Positions 40,949 to 49,950 of a stretch of 64,000 bases of DNA are shown piece by piece. The DNA comes from Spiractinospora alimapuensis (GTDB taxonomy: Bacteria > Actinomycetota > Actinomycetes > Streptosporangiales > Streptosporangiaceae): NCBI RefSeq assembly GCF_018437505.1, contig NZ_CP072467.1, positions 620,001 through 684,000 of the forward strand. The letters run 5' to 3'. Each line of letters starts with the position of its first letter. Position 1 is the first letter of the stretch. The translations under genes and the position numbers were made by a program. Under the pieces are notes generated by a model that had not been told where the DNA came from, ran no database searches, and saw only the letters and a list, made by a program, of their open reading frames with translations.

Positions 40949-42771
40949 GGGGACTCGTCTCCTCGTGGTGTGTCGACGACGTCGGGCGCGGCGGCGAGCG
41001 CGGACTCCTGGGTGCGCCAGAACGCGGCGAAGGTCCCGTCGCGGCGACGCAGGTCGGTGGGTGAGCCGCGTTCCACGATGGCTCCCTCCTCCAGCACGAC
41101 GACGGTGTCGGCGTCAGCGATGGTGTCCAGGCGGTGCGCGATGACGAGCATCGTGCGGTGGCCGCGCAGTGACGCGAAGGTGTGGCGGACGGCCTGTTCG
41201 GTGTGGGGATCGGCGAAGGCGGTGGCCTCGTCCAGCACGAGGATCGGTGTGTCGGCCAGCAGGGCGCGGGCGATCGCGACGCGCTGTGTCTCACCGCCGG
41301 ACAGCGTCGCGTCGTCGGGCAGGACCGTGTCGTAGCCGTGGGGCAGGGCGAGGATCCGGTCGTGGATGTTGGCGAGCCGCGCCGCACGCTCCACCGCGTC
41401 CCGGTCGGCGTGGGGGACGGCCAGGGCGATGTTGTCGGCGACCGACGCGCGCACCAACACGGTGTCCTGGAAGACGAAGGAGACGCGGCGGTGGAGGTCC
41501 GGGCTGGCGATCTCGCGCAGGTCGACACCACCCAGGGTGACCGACCCGTGGTCGGGGTCGAAGAAGCGGGGCAGGAGCTGGGCCAGCGTCGACTTCCCGC
41601 TCCCCGAGGGGCCGACGAGCGCGGTCATCGTCCCGGGCTCCAGCGTCAGGTCCACGCCGCGCAGGACCGGGTGCTCGGGGTCGTAGCCGAAGCGGACGTC
41701 GCGCACCTCCACGCGGTGGTCCCGTGGCGTCGTGGGGTGTGCTGCTTCGGGCAGCGGCGGGGTGGCGAGCACCTCGCGGATGCGGCCGACGGCGCGCCCA
41801 GCGGCCTGGGTCTCGTCGAGGCCGTGGCTGAGCGCCGCGACGGGAGCGGTGAGACCCAACCCCAGGAGCAGGAAGGGCAGGAGGTCGACCGGGGCGAGTC
41901 CGCCGTGGCTGATGAGCACGGTGCCGCCGGCGAGGATGACCAGGAGCACGAAGGGTGGCGACAGAGCGGTCTGCATGCCCGCGCCGATCCACGACAGGCC
42001 GCGCACCATCGAGGAGAACACGTCGGCGAAGTCGTCGGTCGCCGCGCGGAACCGGTGGTGGGAGCGTTCCCCACCCCCGAACGCCTTCACCACGGCGATG
42101 CCCTGGACGAACTCCACGGACTCGTTGGAGATCCGCGCCATGGCCTCGTCGAACGCCGCCTGCTCGCGCTGGCGGGCGGGGGTCGCCATCAGCGGGACCA
42201 GGGCCACGGCGAGCACCACCGGGATCATGGTGATCAGGGTGAGGCGCCAGTCGACGGTGAACAGGTAGATCAGCGACACCAGCGGCACCACGAACGCCGA
42301 GACGAGTTCGCCGGGTGAGTGGGCGACGAACGGGTGCAGGGCCTGGACGTCGTCGCCCACCACCTTCGCCAGTTCACCGGTTCGGCGGCGCGAGAGCCAG
42401 CCGATCGGCACCCGGCCCAGGCGGGCCGCCAGCGCGCGGCGGAACGACAGTTGCACCCGGCCGTCGATGAGGTGTCCCAGCCCCGACGCGGCGGCGGTGA
42501 ACACCAGGCGCACGAGGAGACCGCCCGCCCCGACGGCCACGACGAGCCAGACACGGTCGGCGTCGACCGACCCGGGCGCCAGGAGGGTGCGCCCCAGTTC
42601 CACCACCGCCAACAGTGGCGCCAGCCCGGCGACCGCGCCGATGACCTGGAGGGTCACCACGGTGGCGAAGCCGGTGAGGTGGGGCCGCAGGAGCCCCACT
42701 GCCCCAGGAGCCTCCTCCTGGGGCGGGGGTGCTGGCCGGGCGTCCGGCATGGGGGTTTCGCGGGTCGTCAT
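40945..42771 (-). CDS. ABC transporter, permease-ATPase fusion (IrtA/YbtP-like)
   Basis: A 608-residue partner of the next gene: six-helix membrane domain, Walker A VGPSGSGKST, signature LSGGETQRVAIARALL and a Walker B running on as DEATAFADPHTE, a sequence form seen in YbtP-like transporters. Start ATG 42771 is chosen; ATG 42750 is an alternative and the longer upstream frame overlaps the esterase gene. It probably forms a heterodimer with the overlapping gene and moves a siderophore or peptide across the membrane. Confidence 0.85.
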   Translation of the reverse strand: MTTRETPMPDARPAPPPQEEAPGAVGLLRPHLTGFATVVTLQVIGAVAGLAPLLAVVELGRTLLAPGSVDADRVWLVVAVGAGGLLVRLVFTAAASGLGHLIDGRVQLSFRRALAARLGRVPIGWLSRRRTGELAKVVGDDVQALHPFVAHSPGELVSAFVVPLVSLIYLFTVDWRLTLITMIPVVLAVALVPLMATPARQREQAAFDEAMARISNESVEFVQGIAVVKAFGGGERSHHRFRAATDDFADVFSSMVRGLSWIGAGMQTALSPPFVLLVILAGGTVLISHGGLAPVDLLPFLLLGLGLTAPVAALSHGLDETQAAGRAVGRIREVLATPPLPEAAHPTTPRDHRVEVRDVRFGYDPEHPVLRGVDLTLEPGTMTALVGPSGSGKSTLAQLLPRFFDPDHGSVTLGGVDLREIASPDLHRRVSFVFQDTVLVRASVADNIALAVPHADRDAVERAARLANIHDRILALPHGYDTVLPDDATLSGGETQRVAIARALLADTPILVLDEATAFADPHTEQAVRHTFASLRGHRTMLVIAHRLDTIADADTVVVLEEGAIVERGSPTDLRRRDGTFAAFWRTQESALAAAPDVVDTPRGDESP

Positions 42772-42811
42772 CGTGTTCCCGTCCGGGGTGGCCACCGCCG
42801 GGTCGGGGGCG

Positions 42812-43720
42812 TCAGTCGGCGAGGGCACGGCGCAACGCTCCGGCGAGTTCGGCGATCTGACGCTGGGACACGTCGGCGGAAAGGATGGCCTGTGACCCAT
42901 GGAAGGTGCCCGGCCACTGGTGCAGCTCGACGGAGACACCCGCCTGCAACAGGCGCAGCGCGTAGGTGATGTTCTCATCGCGGTTGGGACAGAGTTCGGC
43001 GCTGGCGATGTGGGCCGGTGGTAGGCCGGACAGGTCGGTCGCCCGCGCGGGCGCCGCGTAGGGCGTCGCGGGCGCGCCACCGAGGTAGTGCCGCCACGCG
43101 GCGGTGCACTTGTCGCGGGTCATCCATGGCGTGTCGGTGAAGTTCCGCGCGGACCAGGTGTCCTGCCGGTCGTCGAGGCCCGGCTGGTTCAACAGTTGGA
43201 AGCGGATCCGCGGCCCGCGCTCGTCCCGAGCGCGCAGCGCCAGACCCGCGGCGATTCCCCCTCCCGCGCTGTGCCCGCCGACGGCGATCCGGTCGGGATC
43301 GACGCCGAGCTCCTCGGCGTGGTCGGCCACCCACTGAAGTGCGGCGTAGGCGTCGTCCAGCGCCGCCGGGAACGGGTTCTCGGGGGCGAGTCGGTAGCCC
43401 ACGGAGACCACGACGACTCCGGCGTGCCGGGCGATGGCGGCGGCCCAGGGGTGTTCGGTGTCGACGTCGCCCATGACCCAGCCACCACCGTGCAGCCAGA
43501 TGACGGCGCCGCGTGACTTGTGCGGGTCGTAGACGCGGATGGGCACGTCGGGGTCGGCGGGCACCGTGCGGTCCTCGACGAGGATGCCGGAGGTGTCGGG
43601 CTCACCGACCGAGGAGGACAGGGCGGCGAGGTCCTTGCGCGCCGACACCGGGTCGCTGAGGTCGGCCGCGGGGAACAACGGGATGAACGCTTCGAGTTCG
43701 GGATCCATGGGAGTCATCAT
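42812..43720 (-). CDS. Alpha/beta hydrolase, HSL-type esterase
   Basis: A 302-residue hormone-sensitive-lipase-type esterase. The oxyanion motif is HGGGW near residue 77, the nucleophile Ser is in GGHSAGGG, the acid is in the AELCPNRDENITYA region and the base His in WPGTFHGS. ATG 43720 is used; in-frame ATGs at 43717 and 43708 are possible. It lies 40 bases ahead of the ABC pair on the same strand and could release iron from an imported ester siderophore, but this is only a contextual idea. It is divergent from the PucR-type gene. Confidence 0.84.
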   Translation of the reverse strand: MMTPMDPELEAFIPLFPAADLSDPVSARKDLAALSSSVGEPDTSGILVEDRTVPADPDVPIRVYDPHKSRGAVIWLHGGGWVMGDVDTEHPWAAAIARHAGVVVVSVGYRLAPENPFPAALDDAYAALQWVADHAEELGVDPDRIAVGGHSAGGGIAAGLALRARDERGPRIRFQLLNQPGLDDRQDTWSARNFTDTPWMTRDKCTAAWRHYLGGAPATPYAAPARATDLSGLPPAHIASAELCPNRDENITYALRLLQAGVSVELHQWPGTFHGSQAILSADVSQRQIAELAGALRRALAD

Positions 43721-43804
43721 CCCGACCGACGTGGTCGCCGGTCATCCGCCACGTGGCGCGCGTTCGGGCCGGTTCACGCACCGATCGTCGCCTATCCTCC
43801 ACCT

Positions 43805-44839
43805 ATGGAGGTTCTGGCTGAACGCCTGTCGCACCTGGACCCGGAAGCGGGCGGCGCGGTCCGTGTCGTGATGTTCTTCGACACGTTGATGCGTCGACGC
43901 GTGGACCTCGCGGCGCTCACCCGGGCGTCGGCGACGCTCGCCGAGTGCGTGACGGGGGTACGGCTACACGGCACCGGCCACGTGATCCGCGCCGCGCCCA
44001 ACGGCCTCGACGCCCCGGAAACGGAGGGGGCGGCGTCCACCACCCTGCCGATCGTCCTGGACGACGAGCCGATCGGTGCCGTGTGGCTGGAACGCTCCGG
44101 CCCGCCCCTTTCCCTGGACGACCTGGTGCTCGACCGGCTCGCCCTCGCCGCCGCCGGCGTCGTGGAACGGTACGGTCCCGCGCGCACCACGATGGCCGAC
44201 CCGGCCCTGGTCGAGCTCGTGATCAGCGCTGACACCGACGAGGCGGCGCGGGCGCGGGCGCTGCGCCTCCTGGGGTTCGGCCTCGACGCCCCGATCCGGG
44301 TCGCCGCCGTGCGTTCCCGGCGACCGCTCGACCAGGTCGGCGGCTTCCTCTCCCCCAACCGCTTGGTGAAGGCGGCGCCCCTGACCGACGTGGGCGTCGT
44401 CCTGGCCACCACCCTGGACGTGACCCGCCTTCCCCCGGACGTCCGCGCGGGTGTCGGCTCCGCCGCGAACCCGGACGAGTCCTGGCGGGAAGCCCGCACG
44501 GCCCTGCGATTCACCACCGCCCGCGAGCCGGTCCTGCGCCACGACGACCTCGGGGCGCTGGCGCTGCTCGCCCAGGTCCCGCCGGACGTCGCCCGCGCCA
44601 ACGTCGACGTCGCCGCGATCGCCGCGCTGACCGACAACGCCGAGGATCTGGACACCCTGGACGCCTACTGCGCCACCGGTTCCCAACGCCGCGCCGCCGA
44701 GCTCCTCCACCTGCACCACAGCAGCATCGCCCGCCGTCTGGACCAGATCGGCGCGTCGCTCGGCATCGATCTCAGCCACCCCACTGGCCTCACCCGGGCC
44801 CGCCTCGCCCTCACCACCTGGCGCCTCCTGGAGGACTGA
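43805..44839 (+). CDS. PucR-type helix-turn-helix regulator
   Basis: A 344-residue protein with a GAF-like first part (LPIVLDDEPIGAVWLERSG) and a C-terminal PucR/CdaR HTH (TLDAYCATGSQRRAAELLHL then HHSSIARRLDQIGASLGIDL). Such regulators respond to metabolites and often control the adjacent catabolic or transport genes. It faces the esterase/ABC genes across 84 bases and is therefore their likely regulator. Confidence 0.8.
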   Translation: MEVLAERLSHLDPEAGGAVRVVMFFDTLMRRRVDLAALTRASATLAECVTGVRLHGTGHVIRAAPNGLDAPETEGAASTTLPIVLDDEPIGAVWLERSGPPLSLDDLVLDRLALAAAGVVERYGPARTTMADPALVELVISADTDEAARARALRLLGFGLDAPIRVAAVRSRRPLDQVGGFLSPNRLVKAAPLTDVGVVLATTLDVTRLPPDVRAGVGSAANPDESWREARTALRFTTAREPVLRHDDLGALALLAQVPPDVARANVDVAAIAALTDNAEDLDTLDAYCATGSQRRAAELLHLHHSSIARRLDQIGASLGIDLSHPTGLTRARLALTTWRLLED

Positions 44840-44925
44840 CCCACATCCGCCGTCAGCCCCGCACAGCGGTCGGCGCGTCGGAAAATCGCGTTGCCGCCGG
44901 GCGGAGAGCCGACGAGAATCCCCGG

Positions 44926-45954
44926 ATGGACGACGCCCCTTCCCCCTCTGCCTTCCGGCCCTATCCCAAGGTCGCGAATCGCGCCGAAGGACACGCCCGT
45001 GACACGCGTGCGTGGGTCGCGACCGAGAAGGTCCACGGCGCACACTTCGCGGTGGTGTGCGACCACGTGGGCGCCCGGCCAGCGAAGCGGCGGGCACTGT
45101 TGGACGACGACGCGCTGGACGGATTCTTCGGCGTCAGTGCGGTGTGGCCCGTGCTGTCGGTGGCCGCGTCACGGTTCGCGGCGGAACTGCGCCGGGTGTG
45201 GGACGAGGCGGTCGAGGTCACCATCTACGGCGAGCTGACCGGAGGCGCCTACCCACACCCCGACGTGCCCAATGCGAGCGGGCAGCAGCCGGTGCAGACC
45301 GGCGTCTTCTACTCCCCGGACCTGCGGTGGGTTCTCTTCGACGCCGCCGTCCGGACTTCCACGGAGTGGTGGTGGATCGGCGATCGGTCGTTGCGCGAGG
45401 CCGCGACGTCGGCCGGACTGGACTGCGTTCCAGAGCTCGCCCGTGGCCCTCTGGGGCGGCTGCTCGACCTTCCCCCAGTGTTCCCGAGCGAGGTCCCCGC
45501 TCTCCTCGGGCTCCCGGCCCTCTCCGACAACCTCGCCGAGGGCTACGTGGTCAAACCCGCCGGCGCGTGGCCGGAGAGCGATCCCGCGTTCGGGCCTCGC
45601 CCACTCGCGAAGGTGAAACAGCCGTCCTTCAGCGAGGATGCCCGTTTCGACGGGGCACGCCCCCACCTGCCGCCGCCGGAGGGAACGACCGGAGTCCCGG
45701 CGTGGCTACTCGCCCACGCCTCGACACTCCTCGTCCCGGCCCGCGCGGCAGCCGCCGTAAGCAAGTTGGGCCCACGCACACCGGTGGAGGACGTGGCCGA
45801 GGAGATCGCCCGTGACGCCGTGGACGAGCTCTGCGCGGACATCGGCGGACTGGACGACGCGCAGACGTGTGGCCTGGAGCGGGCGCTGCGTCCGGGGGCG
45901 TTGGCGCTCGCGCGGTTCGACGCCGCCGACCGGCGGGACTCCGTCAGTACCTGA
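44926..45954 (+). CDS. RNA ligase, Rnl2-like
   Basis: A 342-residue nucleotidyltransferase-fold protein. Motif I is Lys35-x-x-Gly (ATEKVHGAHF), motif III IYGELTGG, motif IIIa LRWVLFDA, motif IV EGYVVKP and motif V KVKQPSF, the full set for ATP-dependent Rnl2-type RNA ligases. These seal 3'-OH/5'-PO4 ends in RNA through a Lys-AMP intermediate. The ~100-residue C-terminal part is helical. No polynucleotide kinase, RtcB or anticodon nuclease gene adjoins, so its RNA target is unknown. ATG 44926 gives a start like known relatives. Confidence 0.85.
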   Translation: MDDAPSPSAFRPYPKVANRAEGHARDTRAWVATEKVHGAHFAVVCDHVGARPAKRRALLDDDALDGFFGVSAVWPVLSVAASRFAAELRRVWDEAVEVTIYGELTGGAYPHPDVPNASGQQPVQTGVFYSPDLRWVLFDAAVRTSTEWWWIGDRSLREAATSAGLDCVPELARGPLGRLLDLPPVFPSEVPALLGLPALSDNLAEGYVVKPAGAWPESDPAFGPRPLAKVKQPSFSEDARFDGARPHLPPPEGTTGVPAWLLAHASTLLVPARAAAAVSKLGPRTPVEDVAEEIARDAVDELCADIGGLDDAQTCGLERALRPGALALARFDAADRRDSVST

Positions 45955-46227
45955 CCAGCGGGCTCGTGTCCCCTCAGGGGTCACGGGAGGCTCGGCCGTC
46001 TCGGCAGGCGGTTCCCGCCTCCCGGTCGTGCGCGTGTAATCGATGTGACGGCCGATGGGGAGAGCGAGCCGGGTGGCGGCCGAACCGAAATGGCGGATCA
46101 CCGAACCAGCCCCGAGGCCTTGGAAGTCGTGGTGTCCGCCGCCGCTGTCGCCTCGCGGGGATCCTGCGAGCGAGACTGCCTTTCAACGTGGCTGTATTGC
46201 CCGCGCGGGTGAGCACTGGGGGGAAGG
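45955..46227. other. Intergenic stretch between convergent genes
   Basis: A small stem (AGGCGG-TTC-CCGCCT, 46006-46020) may end the RNA ligase transcript. Nothing else was recognised. Confidence 0.4.
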
Positions 46228-47451
46228 TCAGCGGTTGGGGCTGGTGATGGGCTGGTCCGCGATCACCGAACCGGAGCGCCACAACCCCATGGCCGCGAGG
46301 GAACAGATGCCGGTGAGCAGTGCGCTCCCGCCCAACAGCAGGATCGGGGACAGGGTGCCGGCCCACCCGGCAAGCGGGTAGGTGATCAGGAAACAGGCGT
46401 GGGAGAGCGAGAACTGGGCCGCGAACACCCCTGCCAGACCTCCCTGGGGCGCTGCCTCGCGTAGCAGTCTCCCGGTGGGTGTGGATATCAGCGCGCATCC
46501 GACGCCCAGTACTGCCCATCCCGCGCCGAGCACTACCGGGCCAGGAGCCAGACTCCAGCCGAGCGCGAAGGCCGCCGCCCCTGCCGTGAGTACACCGGGG
46601 CCGGTGAGCATCAGTCGGCGAGTGCCGAATCGTTCCACCAGGGGTCCCAGAGCCAGCGCCACCGCCGTGGAACCCGACCCGAAACATCCCAGCGCCAGTG
46701 CCACACCGGTATCGCCCCCGCCCAGGTGAGAGCGCACGAGGACGACGGTGTCCACCAGAACCAGCGCGGTGAGCACGGCCACGGCCATATTCAACGCCAT
46801 CAGCGCGAGGAGTCGGCGATCGGTGGCGAAGACCCGCCAGCTCGCTGCGACCCGGCGCGGATCACGCGAGGCGGAGGGAGAGGTGGGCAGGGTGGTGGTG
46901 GCCACCAACAGAGCGGAGGCGACGAAACCGAGAGCGGTCAGCGCGAACAGTCCGCCGAAGGGCATCACCAGCAGCAGGAGCGCGGCCAGCAACGGCGAGG
47001 CCATCGCTTCGAGATCATAGGCCAGGCGCGACAGGGCCAGCGCCGAAGTATAGCCACGATCATCGACCAGTTCGGGGATGATCGCCTGGAAGGTGGGGGT
47101 GAAGGCCGCGGAGGCGCACTGGAGTACCGCGATGAGGACGTACACCTGCCAGATCTGGTCGACGAAGGGTAGACAGGCCACCGCCAGGGCGCGCACCCCG
47201 TTAGCGCTGACCAGTACCGCTCTGCGAGGGGTGCGTGCCAGGACCGCGGTCAGCAACGGTCCTGCGCCCACATAGGCGAGCATCTTGATCGTCAGCGCGG
47301 TGGCCACCACCTGCCCTGCCTCCTGCGGGGCAAGGTCGTAGGCCAGCAGCGCCAGGGCGACCGTGGCCAGTCCCGCGCCCGCCAACGCCACGACTTGGGC
47401 GTAGAACAACCTGCGGTAAGAGGCGAACTCCACCAGCAGCCGCCACACCAT
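46228..47451 (-). CDS. MFS transporter controlled by ArsR-type regulator
   Basis: A 407-residue protein with about 12 hydrophobic segments, starting MVWRLLVEFASYRRLFYAQ. The loop motifs LARTPRRAVLV and LVERFGTRRLML are of the MFS type. ATG 47451 is chosen; longer frames run through the operator. It faces an ArsR gene with a 20-base palindrome in the gap, so its expression is probably released by a metal or small molecule. The substrate is not known; metal or drug export is likely. Confidence 0.82.
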   Translation of the reverse strand: MVWRLLVEFASYRRLFYAQVVALAGAGLATVALALLAYDLAPQEAGQVVATALTIKMLAYVGAGPLLTAVLARTPRRAVLVSANGVRALAVACLPFVDQIWQVYVLIAVLQCASAAFTPTFQAIIPELVDDRGYTSALALSRLAYDLEAMASPLLAALLLLVMPFGGLFALTALGFVASALLVATTTLPTSPSASRDPRRVAASWRVFATDRRLLALMALNMAVAVLTALVLVDTVVLVRSHLGGGDTGVALALGCFGSGSTAVALALGPLVERFGTRRLMLTGPGVLTAGAAAFALGWSLAPGPVVLGAGWAVLGVGCALISTPTGRLLREAAPQGGLAGVFAAQFSLSHACFLITYPLAGWAGTLSPILLLGGSALLTGICSLAAMGLWRSGSVIADQPITSPNR

Positions 47452-47493
47452 GATCACCACCGTGAAGAGAGGGACACCAACAGGCACATCGTC

Positions 47494-47513
47494 ATGTGCG
47501 CATATACGCACAT
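47494..47513. promoter_or_regulatory. ArsR operator
   Basis: ATGTGCG-N6-CGCACAT is a perfect 7-base-arm palindrome in the divergent promoter region. A related TGCGCA-CA-TGCGCA site (47561-47574) overlaps the ArsR start codon. Confidence 0.68.
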
Positions 47514-47567
47514 TATGACATGAACAGTGCTGCCGCTCCCCGGGCCTCCTCGCCATAGACTGCGCAC

Positions 47568-47927
47568 ATGCGCACCAGCGACGAACAGGCCAACCCCAGC
47601 CTCGTGCACTCGGTTCCACCTGAAACCGAGCAGCTCACTGTGGCCGCCGGCGTGTTCGCGCTGTTGTCCGATCCCACCCGACTGCACCTGCTGTGGACGC
47701 TGGCCGGGGGCGAGGCGGACGTGGGGCAACTGACCGACGCGTGCGGGGCTTCGCGCACCGCGGTGTCTCAGCACCTGGCCAAGCTGCGCCTGGCTGGGTT
47801 GGTCGAGGCACGCAAGGAGTCGCGACACTCCATCTACCGGCTCAGCGACGGCCACTTGCGCCGGCTGGTGGTGGAGGCGCTGAACCACGCCGACCACGTG
47901 GTGACCGGCGAGCCCTTCCACGACTGA
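47568..47927 (+). CDS. ArsR/SmtB family metalloregulator
   Basis: A 119-residue winged-helix protein. The recognition region is VGQLTDACGASRTAVSQHLAKL (in two parts: DACGASRTAV and SQHLAKL). The last helix ends EALNHADHVVTGEPFHD, with His and Asp spaced as in alpha-5-type Ni/Co/Zn sensors such as NmtR; the CVC motif of alpha-3 sensors is absent. It faces the MFS gene and overlaps an operator-like sequence at its own start, so it likely represses both until metal binds. Confidence 0.87.
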   Translation: MRTSDEQANPSLVHSVPPETEQLTVAAGVFALLSDPTRLHLLWTLAGGEADVGQLTDACGASRTAVSQHLAKLRLAGLVEARKESRHSIYRLSDGHLRRLVVEALNHADHVVTGEPFHD

Positions 47928-48096
47928 CCAATCCGGTGTTCGTAGGACGTCCCGCGCCACACAACCCCGCTCCAGCGGCACGGACCGGCGTTGTTCTCGG
48001 GGTCACACCAGGACCATCCCCCATAGCGGCGTGGGCGCGCCGAAGATGCCCATCCCTTCGGAGAGGGAGACAGCCAACGCACGAAAACGGCGCGGC

Positions 48097-48999
48097 TCAG
48101 CTGCCGGGGCGGATCCGTGACTGGGTGGCGGCGTAGCCAAGCTTGGCCTCGTTGGTCAGCATGCGCACAGTGTCGATCCGGTCCCCGGTGACCTCGACGG
48201 CGACGACGGCGGTGAGAGTCCCGCCGTCCCACACCAGCAGGGCTGGCTCGCCGTTGACGTGGGCGATCTCGTTGGAGGTCCTCCGTACCTCGGGGCGTCC
48301 GCCGATGCCCAGGACGTAGCGCAGTACCCGGTCCCGACCGCGGATCGGCCGCCGGGCCGCTGTGCGTCCGCCACCGTCGGTCCAGACCACGACGTCGTCG
48401 CTCAGCAGTTCCCGCAGTCGCTCCATGTCACCGGATCGCGCCGCGGCGATGAAGGCCTCGACGATGCGTCGGTGCGTGGCCTCGTCGGTGGGGAAGCGCC
48501 CCCTCTTCGCGTCGACGTGCTGGCGCGCCCGCCGCAGGAGCTGCCGTGAGTGGGCCTCCTCGACGTGGAGGATTTCGGCGATCTCGCGGTGGGGGTAGCC
48601 GAACGCCTCACAGAGCACGAAGACGGCCCGCTCGGCTGGGCTGAGCCGTTCCAGCAGGATGAGCACGCCCAGCGCGACCGACTCCCGCTGTTCGACGGCG
48701 TCGAGCGGTCCGAGTGCTCCGTCATCGGTCAGGACCGGTTCGGGGAGCCACGGTCCGGGGTAGCTCTCGCGTTGGGCCCGCGCCGAGGTGAGCCGGTTCA
48801 GGCACAGGTTGGTGACCACTGTGGTGAGCCAGGCAAGTGGAACCTCGATCGCGTGTGCCTGGGTCCACCTCAGGTACGCGTCCTGCACGACGTCCTCGGC
48901 GTCGGCGGCCGAGGACAGCATGCGGTAGGCGAGCCCGAACAGCCGCCGCCGATGCCGTTCGAACTCCTCGTCCGACGGTCGGGCATCGGGTGGGTTCAC
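48097..48999 (-). CDS. sigJ: ECF41 RNA polymerase sigma factor (SigJ-type)
   Basis: A 300-residue ECF sigma factor. Region 2 (HRRRLFGLAYRMLSSAADAE region with DVVQDAYLRW) and region 4 (LSPAERAVFVLCEAFGYPH) fill the first ~170 residues. A SnoaL-like C-terminal domain follows with DGGGR (consensus DGGGK) and a late NEAKL in the place of NPDKL, both hallmarks of ECF41. In that group the extra domain controls activity in place of an anti-sigma factor. The divergent oxidoreductase gene has an ECF41-like promoter, in line with the known link of ECF41 to oxidoreductase/epimerase genes. Confidence 0.9.
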   Translation of the reverse strand: MNPPDARPSDEEFERHRRRLFGLAYRMLSSAADAEDVVQDAYLRWTQAHAIEVPLAWLTTVVTNLCLNRLTSARAQRESYPGPWLPEPVLTDDGALGPLDAVEQRESVALGVLILLERLSPAERAVFVLCEAFGYPHREIAEILHVEEAHSRQLLRRARQHVDAKRGRFPTDEATHRRIVEAFIAAARSGDMERLRELLSDDVVVWTDGGGRTAARRPIRGRDRVLRYVLGIGGRPEVRRTSNEIAHVNGEPALLVWDGGTLTAVVAVEVTGDRIDTVRMLTNEAKLGYAATQSRIRPGS

Positions 49000-49091
49000 A
49001 GCGCGACGCTAACACGCGCCGCGCGGCGGGGCCGGGGCGCGACCGCACCCAGGACCAGCCCCGTGTGTCGTGGGCCACGCTTCCTCCGGAG

Positions 49092-49118
49092 TGTCACGTC
49101 CGGGAGCCCTGGCCGGTC
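49092..49118 (+). promoter_or_regulatory. ECF41-type promoter of the NmrA-like gene
   Basis: TGTCACG (49092-49098), 16 bases, then GGTC (49115-49118). The published ECF41 pattern is TGTCACA-N16-CGTC, so one base differs in each element and the spacing is exact. Confidence 0.6.
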
Positions 49119-49182
49119 TTCCAGGATGTACGCGACGGACGACGGCCGCTCGACCGGGTGGTCGCACATGAACGGATGAGAC

Positions 49183-49950
49183 ATGGAGTCAGTCCTGGTG
49201 ACCGGTGGAACCGGAACGCTCGGCAGAGAGGTGGTGCGGCGACTCGCCGAGGGGCCGCACGAGGTCCGGGTGCTCACCCGGCGGGCCGAACCAGGCGGAC
49301 GCGAGCCGTTCCGCCGAATGGTGGGTGACCTGTCGAGCGGCACCGGTCTCACGGCCGCGGTCGACGGCGCGCACACGATCGTGCACTGCGCCACCACGAA
49401 CGGTCGTGGCGACGTCGCGGCGACCCGACGGCTCGTCGACGAGGCCGGACGCGACGGTGCGCGCCCGCACGTGGTCTATGTTTCGATCGTCGGCGTCGAC
49501 CGCATCCGACTCCCCTACTACCAGGCCAAGCTCGCGGCCGAACGTGTCATCGTCGAATCCGGGGTTCCGTGGACGATCCTGCGAGCCACCCAGTTCCACG
49601 ACCTGCTGGCCTCCATCTTCGCCTGGCAACGCCTTTCGCCCGTCACCGTGAGCGTACGGAACTTCCGGTTCCAGCCGATCGACAACCGAGACGTCGCGGC
49701 CCGCCTGGCGGAGCTGGTCGCGGCGGGACCGGCGGGCCGCGCCCCCGACATCGGCGGACCCAAGGTCGTCGGCATGGACGAACTGGCGCGGACGTACAAC
49801 GCGGCTCGGGGTCGGCGTCGGCCCGTGGTTCCGCTGCCGTTGTTCGGCACGGTCGCAGCGCAGTTCGCGGCCGGCCACAACCTCGCTCCGGGGAACGCGT
49901 TCGGCACGGTCACCTTCCAACGTTTCCTCGCCGAAGGCGGTGCCCGATGA
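49183..49950 (+). CDS. NmrA-like NAD(P)-binding oxidoreductase/epimerase, ECF41-linked
   Basis: A 255-residue atypical SDR with the cofactor loop VTGGTGTLGREVVRRL (residues 6-21), VVYVSIVGVDRIRLPYYQAK and TILRATQFHDL, typical of the NmrA/YwnB-like group. It stands divergent from the ECF41 sigma gene behind a matching promoter, and is the oxidoreductase member expected for this sigma group. The next gene, a membrane protein, overlaps by ATGA. Confidence 0.86.
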   Translation: MESVLVTGGTGTLGREVVRRLAEGPHEVRVLTRRAEPGGREPFRRMVGDLSSGTGLTAAVDGAHTIVHCATTNGRGDVAATRRLVDEAGRDGARPHVVYVSIVGVDRIRLPYYQAKLAAERVIVESGVPWTILRATQFHDLLASIFAWQRLSPVTVSVRNFRFQPIDNRDVAARLAELVAAGPAGRAPDIGGPKVVGMDELARTYNAARGRRRPVVPLPLFGTVAAQFAAGHNLAPGNAFGTVTFQRFLAEGGAR

